The notes under the pieces were generated by a model. The model was not told the origin of the DNA. It did no database searches and saw nothing but the letters and a program-made list of their open reading frames with translations. A stretch of DNA of 64,000 nucleotides from an uncultured bacterium (GTDB lineage Bacteria; Cyanobacteriota; Vampirovibrionia; Gastranaerophilales; Gastranaerophilaceae). The stretch lies in contig CASFPS010000007.1 in assembly GCA_949296355.1 (NCBI GenBank), forward strand, positions 51,908 to 115,907, in the 5' to 3' direction. Position numbers and translations under genes: made by a program. Positions 1-8,534 of the stretch are shown here, piece by piece. How positions within the stretch are numbered: the first letter of the stretch is position 1; the number at the start of each line of letters is the position of its first letter.

Positions 1-171
1 TCTAAAGACTACCGGGCTGATTTATCATTCGTCCGTGCACCTTTTGAACGAACTACGGTTCCGGAGTTTCGCTTATTTGTCCTTTGGGCGGTGCACATTT
101 TGTCTAAAGACTACCAACCCGTTTTCCGGTTTGTCAGTGCTCCATTGGAACATCTCACATATTTGCGTTGA
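1..171 (+). CDS. C-terminal end of an unidentified upstream ORF (partial, doubtful)
   Basis: Frame 1 is open from the window edge to a TGA at 169-171. The translation has two imperfect copies of a unit beginning S-K-D-Y (residues 1 and 35), each followed by an aromatic/basic stretch and an A-P-(F/L)-E motif. The DNA is visibly more GC-rich than its surroundings. All six arginines use CGN codons, whereas neighbouring genes mostly use AGA. That suggests either foreign coding sequence or a non-coding repeat that happens to be open. The 13-base word TCTAAAGACTACC occurs at 1-13 and 102-114. I do not recognise a family. The promoter of tsaD appears to lie inside its end. Confidence 0.25.
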   Translation, partial: SKDYRADLSFVRAPFERTTVPEFRLFVLWAVHILSKDYQPVFRFVSAPLEHLTYLR

Positions 172-191
172 GCAAACTATCGTACTATAAT
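169..191 (+). promoter_or_regulatory. -10 box for tsaD, leaderless configuration
   Basis: A perfect TATAAT at 186-191 lies 6 nt before the ATG at 198, which would put the transcription start at or next to the start codon. No Shine-Dalgarno sequence precedes that ATG. The -35 region is weak (TTGCGT about 17 nt upstream). Confidence 0.45.
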
Positions 192-197
192 GCTACT

Positions 198-1226
198 ATG
201 AACAAAGTAAAAAATACATTATTCAGTAATAAACCTGTTACAATTGATGAAAACTCTCTCATTATGGGGATAGAATCCAGCTGTGATGAAACCGCCTGCG
301 CTATTGTTAAAGGGGGGAGAGAAGTTATCGCAAATATTGTGGCTTCTCAAATTAAAATTCACGAAGAATACGGCGGAGTTATTCCTGAAATTGCAGCAAG
401 AGAACATTTAGAAGCAATTAATGTTGTAATAGATGAAGCGTTAAAACAAGCCGGTGTAAAAGGTGAAGATATTACAGCATTTTCCGCAACTGTAGGTCCC
501 GGGCTTGTCGGCTGCCTGCTTGTCGGGATGAATGCCGCTAAAACTATGGCGCTTGTATACGACAAACCGTTTATCGGGGTTAATCACCTCAATGCGCATC
601 TGGCTGCAAATTTTATCGATACAGAATTAAAACCACCGTTCATTGCGCTTCTTGTAAGCGGCGGACATACGCAAATTATTAAAGTAAGTTCTTATTCAGA
701 TATGGAAATAATAGGCGAAACTATTGATGATGCGGTCGGAGAGGCTTACGACAAAGTTGCAAGACTAATCGGGCTTCCGTATCCGGGCGGTCCAAAACTG
801 GATAAACTTGCGCAGGAAGGCAATCCTCACGCATTTAAGCTTCCGGAAGCCAAAGTCGGCGGTTATGATTTCAGCTTTAGCGGGCTTAAAACTGCTGTTT
901 TAAGACTTGTAAAGAGTTTTGACGGCAAAGAAATGCCTGTAAAAGATATTTGTGCAAGTTTTCAGGAATGTGTTTCTTCAACTCTGCTTAAAAAAGTTAA
1001 AAATGCACTGGCTGAAACCGGCTATAAGCAGGTTGTTCTGGCAGGCGGAGTTGCTGCAAATTCAGAAATAAGAAAAAAGATTTTCGATCTGAAAGACGAA
1101 GGGTATGAAGTTTATGCACCTGTTATGAAATATTGCACGGATAATGCCTCAATGGTAGCATCTTCCGCTTACTTCTTTAATAACACCTTTGATGATATTA
1201 ACGTCGAAGTTTTTTCTCGGGCTTAA
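198..1226 (+). CDS. tsaD: tRNA N6-adenosine threonylcarbamoyltransferase TsaD
   Basis: TsaD transfers the threonylcarbamoyl group made by TsaC onto A37 of ANN-decoding tRNAs, working with TsaB and TsaE in the cytoplasm. The family's opening motif GIESSCDET is at residues 24-32 from the chosen start. The metal-binding histidines are in VNHLNAHL (H130, H134). A nucleotide-binding SGGHT is at 154-158, and C-terminal AGGVAAN and CTDNA motifs are present. The length of 342 aa is normal. An in-frame TTG at 168 would add 10 residues, and an ATG at 264 would sit right at the conserved domain. I chose ATG 198 because TATAAT lies 6 nt upstream. The gene stands alone, with no partner genes nearby. Confidence 0.96.
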   Translation: MNKVKNTLFSNKPVTIDENSLIMGIESSCDETACAIVKGGREVIANIVASQIKIHEEYGGVIPEIAAREHLEAINVVIDEALKQAGVKGEDITAFSATVGPGLVGCLLVGMNAAKTMALVYDKPFIGVNHLNAHLAANFIDTELKPPFIALLVSGGHTQIIKVSSYSDMEIIGETIDDAVGEAYDKVARLIGLPYPGGPKLDKLAQEGNPHAFKLPEAKVGGYDFSFSGLKTAVLRLVKSFDGKEMPVKDICASFQECVSSTLLKKVKNALAETGYKQVVLAGGVAANSEIRKKIFDLKDEGYEVYAPVMKYCTDNASMVASSAYFFNNTFDDINVEVFSRA

Positions 1227-1361
1227 ATAGTGATAGAACCGGCATTCCGGTACTATATTAAAATATCTTAAAGAATATATATTCATATTCTTTGTGATTA
1301 TATACTCCTAGCTCTAAAGAATAATTTTTATCAAATTAGCTAACATTTCTTCACATATCAA

Positions 1362-1390
1362 TTGATAAAGGTCAAATTTTATGCTAAAAT
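1362..1390 (+). promoter_or_regulatory. Sigma-70-type promoter for the 50-aa ORF
   Basis: TTGATA at 1362-1367, a 17-nt spacer and TAAAAT at 1385-1390 give a near-consensus promoter. Transcription would start near 1397, leaving a leader of about 75 nt before the small ORF at 1473. The leader holds a short TGAT-GGCT-ATCA hairpin. Confidence 0.55.
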
Positions 1391-1472
1391 AAACCCATAA
1401 AGTTGGTGTAAGATTTAACCTGATGGCTATCAGATATTATAAGTGTGTTACTAAAAAATAGGAGAAAGAAAG

Positions 1473-1625
1473 ATGAAACTGATTTCTAAAGAGACAAAAC
1501 CAGTTAAATCTGCATTCAATGATGAATTCGAAAACTATCTCAAGAAACAGCAGATTAAAACAACTTTCAACGGTTATGAAATTGAATCATTTTCTTGGTA
1601 CAGAAAGGCTTTGGGATTAGCATAG
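1473..1625 (+). CDS. Small protein of unknown function, 50 aa
   Basis: This ORF was read directly from the sequence. It starts with ATG after a strong AGGAGAAAG ribosome-binding site and has its own near-consensus promoter upstream. The product is polar and probably helical, with the charged stretch FENYLKKQQ and an aromatic C-terminal half ending SWYRKALGLA. There is no signal peptide and no recognised domain. Promoter, leader, RBS and a downstream stem-loop together make a compact stand-alone transcription unit, which supports a real gene. I cannot assign a function. Confidence 0.6.
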   Translation: MKLISKETKPVKSAFNDEFENYLKKQQIKTTFNGYEIESFSWYRKALGLA

Positions 1626-1668
1626 GAGTTATTTACAAGGGATTTCGGGAGTATGAAAGAATTATGAT

Positions 1669-1706
1669 AAGGACAAAACTATGCCGGTATTGCTAGTTTT
1701 GTCCTT
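1669..1706. terminator. Stem-loop between convergent genes
   Basis: A 13-bp perfect stem (AAGGACAAAACTA / TAGTTTTGTCCTT) with a 12-nt loop separates the plus-strand small ORF from the minus-strand gene ending at 1710. The A/T-rich stem could serve both directions. Confidence 0.55.
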
Positions 1707-1709
1707 TAA

Positions 1710-2411
1710 CTAATGAATTTTTTGTGTTTGAGGAGCTTTTCTGGTTCCGACTTCCACACCGGGAAGTACAAGTACAGCCGGTACTAACCGTGCTATATTG
1801 TGTACCCAATTCGCGCTTGATATATATGAAGCACCCGCAAGCAAATCATCAAGGTGAGCGGAGAAGTCTATCAACTTGACTCCGCGTTCATTTTTACTGT
1901 TAAACAGGAAGTTACCGAGTTTATTCATTAAAAAATTAGCCAAATAAACTCCTGCAAAAATTCCGGCCAGAGATCCTATTGATTGAGCGAGTTTTCCGTG
2001 TTTGCGGCATAACTTATTAAAAACGGCAACTGTTGAAATCGGGATGGTAATGTTTCCTATTTGCATTACTGCCTCGCGCATTTTTGCTTTGCGGTCATTT
2101 TTATCCTGATCAATTATAAAGCCCCCTGCAAGTCCGCCAAGACAGGTACCTACACCCATAGAACAAATTTCTTTTGCCAAAAAAGGTGTGGTTGCAATAT
2201 AAGACTTTTTAAAATTCTTGAACATCTTTGCCGGATTAAGCGAATACCCTGAAGTTTTAGCTAATACCGCAAGACTTGCCGCAACACCGGCAGCAGAAGT
2301 TGCTGCAACAATAGCTCTTTCCTGCGGAGTGCATTTCTGTTTATCACCTGATGAGTGATGTCCAAAAGCTGTCTTCTGTATATTATTATAACTTATGGGA
2401 CTTATATTCAT
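1710..2411 (-). CDS. Unknown multi-pass membrane protein, 233 aa
   Basis: The protein has several small-residue-rich hydrophobic segments, roughly at 32-50, 78-100, 115-130 and 140-165, so it is probably membrane-embedded. The N-terminus (MNISPISYNN, then AFGHH at 15-19) resembles the short polar leader found on several other unknown proteins in this window. The start ATG follows a GGTAG-like ribosome-binding site. No enzyme motif is visible. It is followed at its 3' end by the shared stem-loop at 1669-1706. Function unknown. Confidence 0.75.
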   Translation of the reverse strand: MNISPISYNNIQKTAFGHHSSGDKQKCTPQERAIVAATSAAGVAASLAVLAKTSGYSLNPAKMFKNFKKSYIATTPFLAKEICSMGVGTCLGGLAGGFIIDQDKNDRKAKMREAVMQIGNITIPISTVAVFNKLCRKHGKLAQSIGSLAGIFAGVYLANFLMNKLGNFLFNSKNERGVKLIDFSAHLDDLLAGASYISSANWVHNIARLVPAVLVLPGVEVGTRKAPQTQKIH

Positions 2412-2475
2412 AATACTACCTTCCGGATATTCTAAAACTCCTGAAGAAATAATTTTGCCCCATTATTAAAAAATA

Positions 2476-2952
2476 TTAAGAAACAGGTGAATAAAATTTT
2501 GAAATTTCTTCAAAATATTTCTCTAAAGCCTTGTATCCGTTATATATTTCGTTAGTGACTGTTGAATATCTGCTTGCAACAATATATTTCAACTCTTTAG
2601 AGCGGATTTGAAGCAAATTGTCAGCATCTTTTCTCAAAAGCTCATTACTTGATGTTGACCATTTTTTCAAATATGATAACTCTTCATTAATCTGTTTAAT
2701 TGTAGAAAATTCAAGAGTGTTAAAATCATATTTTTTAAGAAGCTGCAGCTCCGCGTTTGAAATTCTACTCTGAACAGCTTGAAACTTGTAAACTTTTTTT
2801 ATGATTACATAATTATCTGCAATTCTTCTATGCGAATACGGAACTGCACTTTTTGCAAGCAATGCAGAAGTAGATAATGCCGTAAACGAATCATCATCTC
2901 TCGACAAAGTACTCTGTATCGGATTTACAGTCTCAATCTTCCTATTAATCAC
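2476..2952 (-). CDS. Unknown helical protein, 158 aa
   Basis: The start is a GTG preceded at about 9-10 nt by AAAGGAG. The N-terminal third is Ser/Thr/Asp-rich. The rest is predicted by eye to be long amphipathic helices, with heptad-like spacing of Leu/Ile between residues 55 and 155. There is no signal peptide, membrane segment or known motif. It lies 64 nt upstream of the other unknown gene on the same strand, so the two could be cotranscribed. Function unknown. Confidence 0.7.
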   Translation of the reverse strand: MINRKIETVNPIQSTLSRDDDSFTALSTSALLAKSAVPYSHRRIADNYVIIKKVYKFQAVQSRISNAELQLLKKYDFNTLEFSTIKQINEELSYLKKWSTSSNELLRKDADNLLQIRSKELKYIVASRYSTVTNEIYNGYKALEKYFEEISKFYSPVS

Positions 2953-3049
2953 GAGCCCAAACTCCTTTCCCCTCTATACTATTTAATCATATCCGAATCA
3001 GAAAAAAATGTCACTACTCGTTAAGATAATATTTACAATATTAAACACA

Positions 3050-3078
3050 AAAAGAGGAAATCTAAGATTTCCTCTTTT
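3050..3078 (-). terminator. Rho-independent terminator of metK
   Basis: On the minus strand this is a 13-bp stem, AAAAGAGGAAATC with its complement and a 3-nt loop, running into a T-rich tail just past the metK stop. Confidence 0.85.
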
Positions 3079-3098
3079 AAATTATTGATTAACTGATA

Positions 3099-4370
3099 CT
3101 AGCAAAGAGCGCAAGCACTAGACAAAGACTTTTTTAAAGCATCAACCTTGTCTAATTGTTCCCAAGGTATATTCATATCAGTTCTTCCGACATGACCGTA
3201 TGCAGCAAGCTTTTGATAGAACTTACCGCCGTTTTTAGCCGGAAGATTTCTTAAATCAAAGTTAGAAATAATTGCAGCCGGACGGAGGTCAAAGTTTTTG
3301 CGAACCAGTTCAGAAATCTCGTCGTCAGAAATTCTGCCTGTACCAAATGTATCAACAAAAATTGATACAGGTTCAGCAACTCCGATTGCGTAAGCAAGCT
3401 CTATCTCACATTTATCGGCAAGCCCTGCTGCTACAATGTTTTTAGCAACATATCTTGCTGCGTAAGCAGCTGATCTGTCAACTTTCGTAGGATCTTTGCC
3501 GGAGAATGCACCGCCGCCGTGACGGGAATAACCGCCATATGTATCTACGATAATCTTTCTTCCCGTTAAGCCTGAATCACCCTGAGGTCCTCCAACAACA
3601 AATCTACCTGACGGGTTAATAAGAATTTTAGTCTCAGAATCAGGTTTTATAGATTCAGTTTCAAATACATAATCAATAACGCATTCCTTCAAATCTTCAC
3701 TTATAATTTGCTGGATTTTTGCATTGTCACTTACACCGTTAATTTCTGCAGCGTGCTGGGTTGAAAGAAGAATTGTATGTATTCTTGCAGGTTTGCCGTC
3801 AACATACTCTACTGTTACCTGAGATTTACCGTCAGGTCTCAAGTAGGTCAAAATACCTTCTTTTCTTACCTGAGCAAGCCTGTAAGCAAGTTTATGCGCC
3901 AGACTTATAGGAAGCGGCATTAATTCAGGGGTTTCATTGCAGGCATAACCGAACATAATACCCTGATCGCCTGCACCTATATCAGAAGTTTCCGTAGTTG
4001 ATGTATCTGAATTTTCGCTTCTGCTTTCGAGTGCTTTATTTACACCGCCTGCAATATCAACAGACTGTTCGTCAATACTTGTAAGAACAGCACAGGTATC
4101 ACAATCAAAACCGCCGCCGGAAGTACCTACATAACCGATATCTCTTATTTTATTTCTTACAACCTGCGGGATATCAACATAACAATTAGATGTAATTTCA
4201 CCGCAAACAAGCACCATGCCTGTAGTTGCAGTAGTTTCTGCCGCAACACGCGAATGAACATCCTTTGTTAAAAATTCATCCAAAATAGCGTCAGAAATCT
4301 GATCGCAAACTTTGTCGGGGTGTCCTTCCGTAACTGATTCGGAAGTAAATAAAAATCTTTTTGATGTCAT
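3099..4370 (-). CDS. metK: S-adenosylmethionine synthase
   Basis: MetK makes S-adenosylmethionine from methionine and ATP. Visible signatures are [13 protein letters not shown] (from residue 16), the ATP/phosphate loop [12 protein letters not shown], and the glycine-rich [16 protein letters not shown] near the middle of the C-terminal half. At 423 aa it is somewhat longer than the usual 380-400. Translation starts at ATG with AAGGAG nearby. No SAM riboswitch fold is recognisable in the roughly 120 nt upstream. The gene is bounded by its own terminator and by the clpP terminator, so it is probably monocistronic. Its product feeds SpeD, encoded at 28.7 kb. Confidence 0.97.
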   Translation of the reverse strand: MTSKRFLFTSESVTEGHPDKVCDQISDAILDEFLTKDVHSRVAAETTATTGMVLVCGEITSNCYVDIPQVVRNKIRDIGYVGTSGGGFDCDTCAVLTSIDEQSVDIAGGVNKALESRSENSDTSTTETSDIGAGDQGIMFGYACNETPELMPLPISLAHKLAYRLAQVRKEGILTYLRPDGKSQVTVEYVDGKPARIHTILLSTQHAAEINGVSDNAKIQQIISEDLKECVIDYVFETESIKPDSETKILINPSGRFVVGGPQGDSGLTGRKIIVDTYGGYSRHGGGAFSGKDPTKVDRSAAYAARYVAKNIVAAGLADKCEIELAYAIGVAEPVSIFVDTFGTGRISDDEISELVRKNFDLRPAAIISNFDLRNLPAKNGGKFYQKLAAYGHVGRTDMNIPWEQLDKVDALKKSLSSACALC

Positions 4371-4473
4371 AATAATTTTCTCCTTAATTTATATTACTCC
4401 GGTAAGGTTTTTAATTCCGACCCGGTACACATTAGCAACATTTTAGTATGAATCATTTTAAAATGCAACAAAA

Positions 4474-4499
4474 AACGGGAATAATATTTTATTCCCGTT
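4474..4499 (-). terminator. Rho-independent terminator of clpP
   Basis: The stem AACGGGAATAA pairs across a short AT loop with its complement, followed on the minus strand by a run of T. It lies between the clpP stop and the metK start. Confidence 0.85.
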
Positions 4500-4520
4500 A
4501 CATTTGCAATATTTTACCGT

Positions 4521-5135
4521 TTATTCTGCAGAAGCAGAAGTCACAACTTTATCAATTAAACCGTACTCTACAGCTTCGGCAGCAGAAAGATAATGGTCTC
4601 TTTCACAATCTTCTTTGACTTTTTCAAATGGCTGACCTGAATTTTCTGCCATGATACCTATTAACATATCTTTCATTCTTAAGATTTCTTTGGCTTCTAA
4701 TTCTATATCAGTAGCCTGACCTTTTGCGCCGCCCAGAGGCTGGTGAATCATAATTCTTGCACTCGGAAGAGCCATTCTCTTGCCTTTTGCGCCGGCTGAT
4801 AACAGAAAAGCTCCCATAGAAGCAGCCTCGCCGAGACAAATTGTCTGAACATCAGCCTTAATAAGATTCATTGTATCATATATTGCCATGCCGGAAGTTA
4901 TTACACCGCCAGGAGAATTGATATAGAGCATAATATCTTTTTCCGGATTTTCGCTATCCAGAAGCAAAAGCTGGGCAACAACAGAATTTGCTACATCATC
5001 GTCTATTTCTGTACCTAAGAAAATAATACGTTCCCTGAGAAGTCTTGAAAAAATATCAAAAGACCTTTCGCCTCTTGATGAAGCCTCAATAACTGTCGGA
5101 ACGTAACTCAAAATCTTTTTATAGTCTGTTGCCAT
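4521..5135 (-). CDS. clpP: ATP-dependent Clp protease proteolytic subunit
   Basis: ClpP is the serine peptidase barrel that degrades proteins fed by ClpX or ClpA/C chaperones. The catalytic triad is in place: S106 in [10 protein letters not shown]131 in [10 protein letters not shown] and D180 in CERDHYLSA. These are offset by nine residues from the E. coli numbering because of a slightly longer N-terminus. The length of 204 aa is normal. The ATG start follows AAGGAAGAG. No clpX neighbour is present here. The gene ends at its own terminator. Confidence 0.97.
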   Translation of the reverse strand: MATDYKKILSYVPTVIEASSRGERSFDIFSRLLRERIIFLGTEIDDDVANSVVAQLLLLDSENPEKDIMLYINSPGGVITSGMAIYDTMNLIKADVQTICLGEAASMGAFLLSAGAKGKRMALPSARIMIHQPLGGAKGQATDIELEAKEILRMKDMLIGIMAENSGQPFEKVKEDCERDHYLSAAEAVEYGLIDKVVTSASAE

Positions 5136-5219
5136 ACATCTCTTCCTTATACTAAATTACTCTTGCTGAAATTATTCTATAATAAAGTCAAGATGTATGC
5201 AATAAACCGTACAGACGAA

Positions 5220-5534
5220 TTATCTGTCTTTTTTATCATTGTCTTTTTTCTTGAAATCCCCTTCTTTATTGATTGCATCTTCTGCAACATCACCGCCTAC
5301 CAGCCCTACAATAAGACCGGCACCTGCAAGACATGCCGCCGCCGGAGCTGCTACAAAGGACGCTACCAGTACAGCTCCGGCACCTATTGTTCCGCCTACT
5401 ATTTGACCGAATTTGCCTTTAAAATTAACATTAGGCGAATTTTCCGTGACTGTTGTATTAGATTCTTTATTTTTTACTACCGCCTTCCGGCAATGGGGAC
5501 TATAAGACACACTGGATACAGAACCAACTCTCAT
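5220..5534 (-). CDS. Small glycine-rich membrane protein, 104 aa
   Basis: I chose the ATG at 5534 because GGAGG sits just upstream; a longer open frame continues to 5585. The first 35 residues are polar and lead to NFKGKFG at 37-43. A Gly/Ala-rich hydrophobic stretch follows from about 45 to 82 (GGTIGAG, AAPAAACLAGAG, GLVGG), resembling glycine-zipper membrane segments. The tail is strongly charged with Lys and Asp. No function is recognisable. It sits between clpP and the AAA+ ATPase gene and reads the same way as both. Confidence 0.65.
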   Translation of the reverse strand: MRVGSVSSVSYSPHCRKAVVKNKESNTTVTENSPNVNFKGKFGQIVGGTIGAGAVLVASFVAAPAAACLAGAGLIVGLVGGDVAEDAINKEGDFKKKDNDKKDR

Positions 5535-5621
5535 CACACACCTCCAATTTACACACATGTTAAAACAGAAGTTTACTGTTTTCAATAATACTTTATAACT
5601 ATTTTTTATATATTAAAAATT

Positions 5622-6776
5622 TTATACTGCACCTGCCATTTCACCATCTGTTGCATCAATAGCTTTCTGAGCTTTTTCAAGATATTCAATAGTGAATTTT
5701 GTATTTTTGTCCTTCATATAATCTTTTAAATAATAACTCTTGGACGCATTTGCAATATTATTTAAATCTCTGTAAGAACACCCTCTCTTTTCCATCAATG
5801 CCGCAAAGTTTTCCAATTTATCCTTATTTGCTTCTATAAATTCTTTTCCTTCGCCCATTGCAAGCAAGTGTTCTTTTAAAGCTTCATTCAAACATCTTTT
5901 ATCAGGATAAGAAACCTCCATAATATTTTTGAATCTGCTCATTGCAGCCCCGTCTAGCCCCCGGTTTTTAGGAGAAACATTTGTTGTCCCGATAATTGTT
6001 ACATTAGGAGCATTATGGGCAACTTCATCAAGGTAATTCAAAAATACAGAACGTTCTTCAACCTTAAAAGCAGAATGTCCGCCGTCACCTCTTGCAACAC
6101 GCTCTACAGGAAGCACCATTGAGTCTATTTCATTTAACACTACTACATATTTTTTGCTTTTGTCTTTTTGAGCGGTCGTTATCACGTCTTCAAAACATTT
6201 TTTTATATTATCAAGATGCTCACCTGACCATTGGGAATTTAAATCTGAATATTTAACTTCTTTGTATTCAGCATCAAGAGTTTTAGCATAGATTTTTGCA
6301 AAAAACGATTTTCCTGAACCCGGCGCACCATACAATAAAAGTCTCTTCGCATCATTAGGATTACCCGCATACGCAATATCTTCAGGCTTTGCCTTTGCAA
6401 AGTCAACCTGATTTTGCAAAAACTCTCTTAGTTTTGAATTTATACTGTTACAAGAATCAAGTGTCGGAATTTCCGCTTCATTTTTAAGAGATCTGAACCC
6501 GTTAAATTCATCAATTATACCCTTGGGAACTTTTGAGGCTTTTTTATTATGTGCATATAAAAAAGCTAAAGTCCCTGCTGTAAGAAACAGAGACAATCCG
6601 CTTAATAATATTTGATTTTGTTTATCACTCTTCTCCTTAGACTCCAGATAAATCATCAAGTCTGATTTATCAGCAGGCAAAGTCTTAGGGGCAGAAGACA
6701 CAGGGGATGTATTATTTTTAAAACTTAAATTATAATTTCTGCACTGCGTCATTGCCGGTCTTATTGGTTGAATCAT
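5622..6776 (-). CDS. Membrane-anchored AAA+ ATPase, 384 aa
   Basis: The N-terminus is a polar leader with NLSFKN at 16-21, followed by one membrane segment at about 56-75 and then a single AAA+ module. Walker A is GAPGSGKS (150-157). Walker B is VVVLNEID (211-218), with Asn before the catalytic Glu. A sensor-1-like IIGTTN and an arginine-finger-like region (MSRF) follow. The architecture recalls FtsH or mitochondrial ATAD-type ATPases, but there is no protease domain. It probably remodels a membrane-associated substrate, which I cannot name. The start has an excellent RBS (GGAGGAGAG). A 39-codon ORF ends 13 nt upstream and may be cotranscribed. Confidence 0.85.
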   Translation of the reverse strand: MIQPIRPAMTQCRNYNLSFKNNTSPVSSAPKTLPADKSDLMIYLESKEKSDKQNQILLSGLSLFLTAGTLAFLYAHNKKASKVPKGIIDEFNGFRSLKNEAEIPTLDSCNSINSKLREFLQNQVDFAKAKPEDIAYAGNPNDAKRLLLYGAPGSGKSFFAKIYAKTLDAEYKEVKYSDLNSQWSGEHLDNIKKCFEDVITTAQKDKSKKYVVVLNEIDSMVLPVERVARGDGGHSAFKVEERSVFLNYLDEVAHNAPNVTIIGTTNVSPKNRGLDGAAMSRFKNIMEVSYPDKRCLNEALKEHLLAMGEGKEFIEANKDKLENFAALMEKRGCSYRDLNNIANASKSYYLKDYMKDKNTKFTIEYLEKAQKAIDATDGEMAGAV

Positions 6777-6789
6777 ACTCTCCTCCGTT

Positions 6790-6909
6790 TTATCTTCGTT
6801 GGTTTTCTAAATAATCAGCCGCATTATATTTTAAACCGAAATATGTACCCACTTCCATAAGTGATACAAGACTAATATAACCTGCTGTTTTAATACAATT
6901 AACTCTCAT
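6790..6909 (-). CDS. Possible 39-aa hydrophobic small protein upstream of the AAA+ gene
   Basis: An ATG-initiated frame of 39 codons ends with TAA 13 nt before the AAA+ ATPase start. The product begins MRVN and has a hydrophobic middle (residues about 8-26, including AGYISLVSLMEV) and a polar tail, consistent with a single membrane helix. The ribosome-binding site is weak (GGAT with a 7-nt gap). Position and frame suggest a cotranscribed membrane microprotein, but chance is possible for an ORF this short. Confidence 0.35.
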   Translation of the reverse strand: MRVNCIKTAGYISLVSLMEVGTYFGLKYNAADYLENQRR

Positions 6910-7017
6910 ATTAAATATCCGGTTTGATATCCCTTATGAAATTATCGTATTATATCAACTCGGATTGTGTCAATATTTATTATTAAATATTAATAACAAT
7001 TGTTTACAAAACACTAA

Positions 7018-7311
7018 TTATTTCTTCAAAGCGTTTTCCAAAGCCTTTTCCAGAACTTCTATTTTTGATTCAAGAACTTTAACACGTGAAGAATTTTCTG
7101 TAGATAATATTGATTCCTTTTCTAATTCTCTCGCGTATGAATTAATTTTCTTATTTTTGGAAAAAATAATTATATTCATTAAAAATATACCGAACAAAGA
7201 GCCGCAAATGAATTCAGAGGCAAGGGCATAATTGCCGGATAAATATATATATGAAGCTGCGGCTGCAGCCAAACTCAGTAGAGTTAAAGATATCAAAAGA
7301 AATTTTTTCAT
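7018..7311 (-). CDS. LapA-like small membrane protein, 97 aa
   Basis: There are two hydrophobic segments, residues 4-22 and 31-50, followed by a charged coiled coil from about 52 to 95 with regular Leu/Val spacing (KVLESKIEVLEKALEN). This layout matches the LapA/DUF1049 family of inner-membrane proteins, which in enterobacteria act with LapB in lipopolysaccharide assembly control. The assignment rests on topology, not on a signature motif. The gene is divergent from flhB. Confidence 0.55.
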   Translation of the reverse strand: MKKFLLISLTLLSLAAAAASYIYLSGNYALASEFICGSLFGIFLMNIIIFSKNKKINSYARELEKESILSTENSSRVKVLESKIEVLEKALENALKK

Positions 7312-7396
7312 AAGCCTGCTCCTTGTTTATTAAAATTGTACTATAAACCTTAATTTTATGATAGAATTATATTACAGGAAATCCAACAGGTAGCCA

Positions 7397-8464
7397 ATGG
7401 GTGATGAAGATAAACAGTTTGATGCCACGCCCCAGAAGTTAGAAAGAGCTAGAAAAGAAGGGCAGGTAGTTAAATCAAAAGACGTGTCAGTGGCACTGTC
7501 TCTGCTTGTAATGTTTTCTTTTATAAACATGCTTGCGCCTATTATATGGAAACTTATTGTCGGTCTGTTCGGAGCATTATATGAACAAATTCCCAACCAG
7601 CATTTATCAACCGTAGGATATCCGTACATTCTTACAGTAACACTGATTCCTACAGTTGCAATAATCGGCTCAATTTTAGCCGTTGCGGCGTTTGTATCAA
7701 TTATAGGTGACTTTATTCAGGTTGGACCTCTGGTTGCGACAGCACCTCTTGTTCCTAAACTCGATAAATTAAACCCTACAAAATACTTCAAAAACCTTTT
7801 TCAGGTAAAAACCTTGTTTGAACTCGGGAAAAATATTCTGAAAGTTACTATACTCGGACTTGTCGGCTGGAGCGTATACAAAGACCATTTAGAAAGCATA
7901 CTTATGCTTGCCGCTATTGACAATAATTTTGCGGTAATGATTGAATTCGGGAAGCTGGTTGTAGAATTTATATACAAAGCCTGCATTGCATTTTTAATTA
8001 TTGCAGCAGCTGACTATGGCGTCACAAAATGGAAATTTTTAAAAGACCAGAAAATGTCATTTAAGGAAATCAAAGATGAGTACAAAAACTCTGAAGGCGA
8101 CCCGCATGTTAAGGCAGCTTTGAGACAAAGACGTATGCAAATGCTCCAACAGGGGGCAATGGATTCAGTTCCTGAGGCTGATTTTGTCGTCAGAAACCCG
8201 ACCCACGTTGCCTGCGCTCTTAAATATGATGCTGAAACTATGCAATCCCCTACGCTTACTGCAAAAGGCACTGAGCTTATTGCCAAGAAAATTATTGATA
8301 TCGCAATACAACATAATGTTCCGGTTATTGATAATGCGCCCGTTGCGAGAGCTTTATTCAGGATGGTTGATCTTAACCAGCAAATTCCGCCGGAATTATA
8401 TAAAGCAGTCGCAGAGATTCTGTTATTCGTTTATGGTTTGAAAAATAAGAACCAGACCAATTAA
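7397..8464 (+). CDS. flhB: Flagellar type III export apparatus protein FlhB
   Basis: FlhB is the export-gate component that switches the flagellar secretion system from rod/hook to filament substrates. The N-terminus has the typical DATPQKLERARKEGQ followed by V-KSKD. Four membrane segments lie between about 30 and 215. The cytoplasmic domain contains the autocleavage motif NPTH (N267-H270), followed by conserved VACALKYD and APVARALF. At 355 aa it is full length. The start follows an AGGTAGCC site. The gene lies directly upstream of a flagellar-type sigma factor; no other fli/flh genes are adjacent, so flagellar genes are dispersed. A non-flagellar type III paralogue is unlikely given flagellin and fliW elsewhere in the window. 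Confidence 0.95.
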   Translation: MGDEDKQFDATPQKLERARKEGQVVKSKDVSVALSLLVMFSFINMLAPIIWKLIVGLFGALYEQIPNQHLSTVGYPYILTVTLIPTVAIIGSILAVAAFVSIIGDFIQVGPLVATAPLVPKLDKLNPTKYFKNLFQVKTLFELGKNILKVTILGLVGWSVYKDHLESILMLAAIDNNFAVMIEFGKLVVEFIYKACIAFLIIAAADYGVTKWKFLKDQKMSFKEIKDEYKNSEGDPHVKAALRQRRMQMLQQGAMDSVPEADFVVRNPTHVACALKYDAETMQSPTLTAKGTELIAKKIIDIAIQHNVPVIDNAPVARALFRMVDLNQQIPPELYKAVAEILLFVYGLKNKNQTN

Positions 8465-8534
8465 CAGATTGTTACATCTTGAAAAAATAGAAAAGTCAAT
8501 GTAAGATAGATTTAGGTTAGTTTGATAAGAGAAG

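Noticed and set aside
4371-4473. SAM riboswitch upstream of metK
   Set aside because: The spacer is short and lacks the conserved paired elements of SAM-I, SAM-II or SMK leaders.
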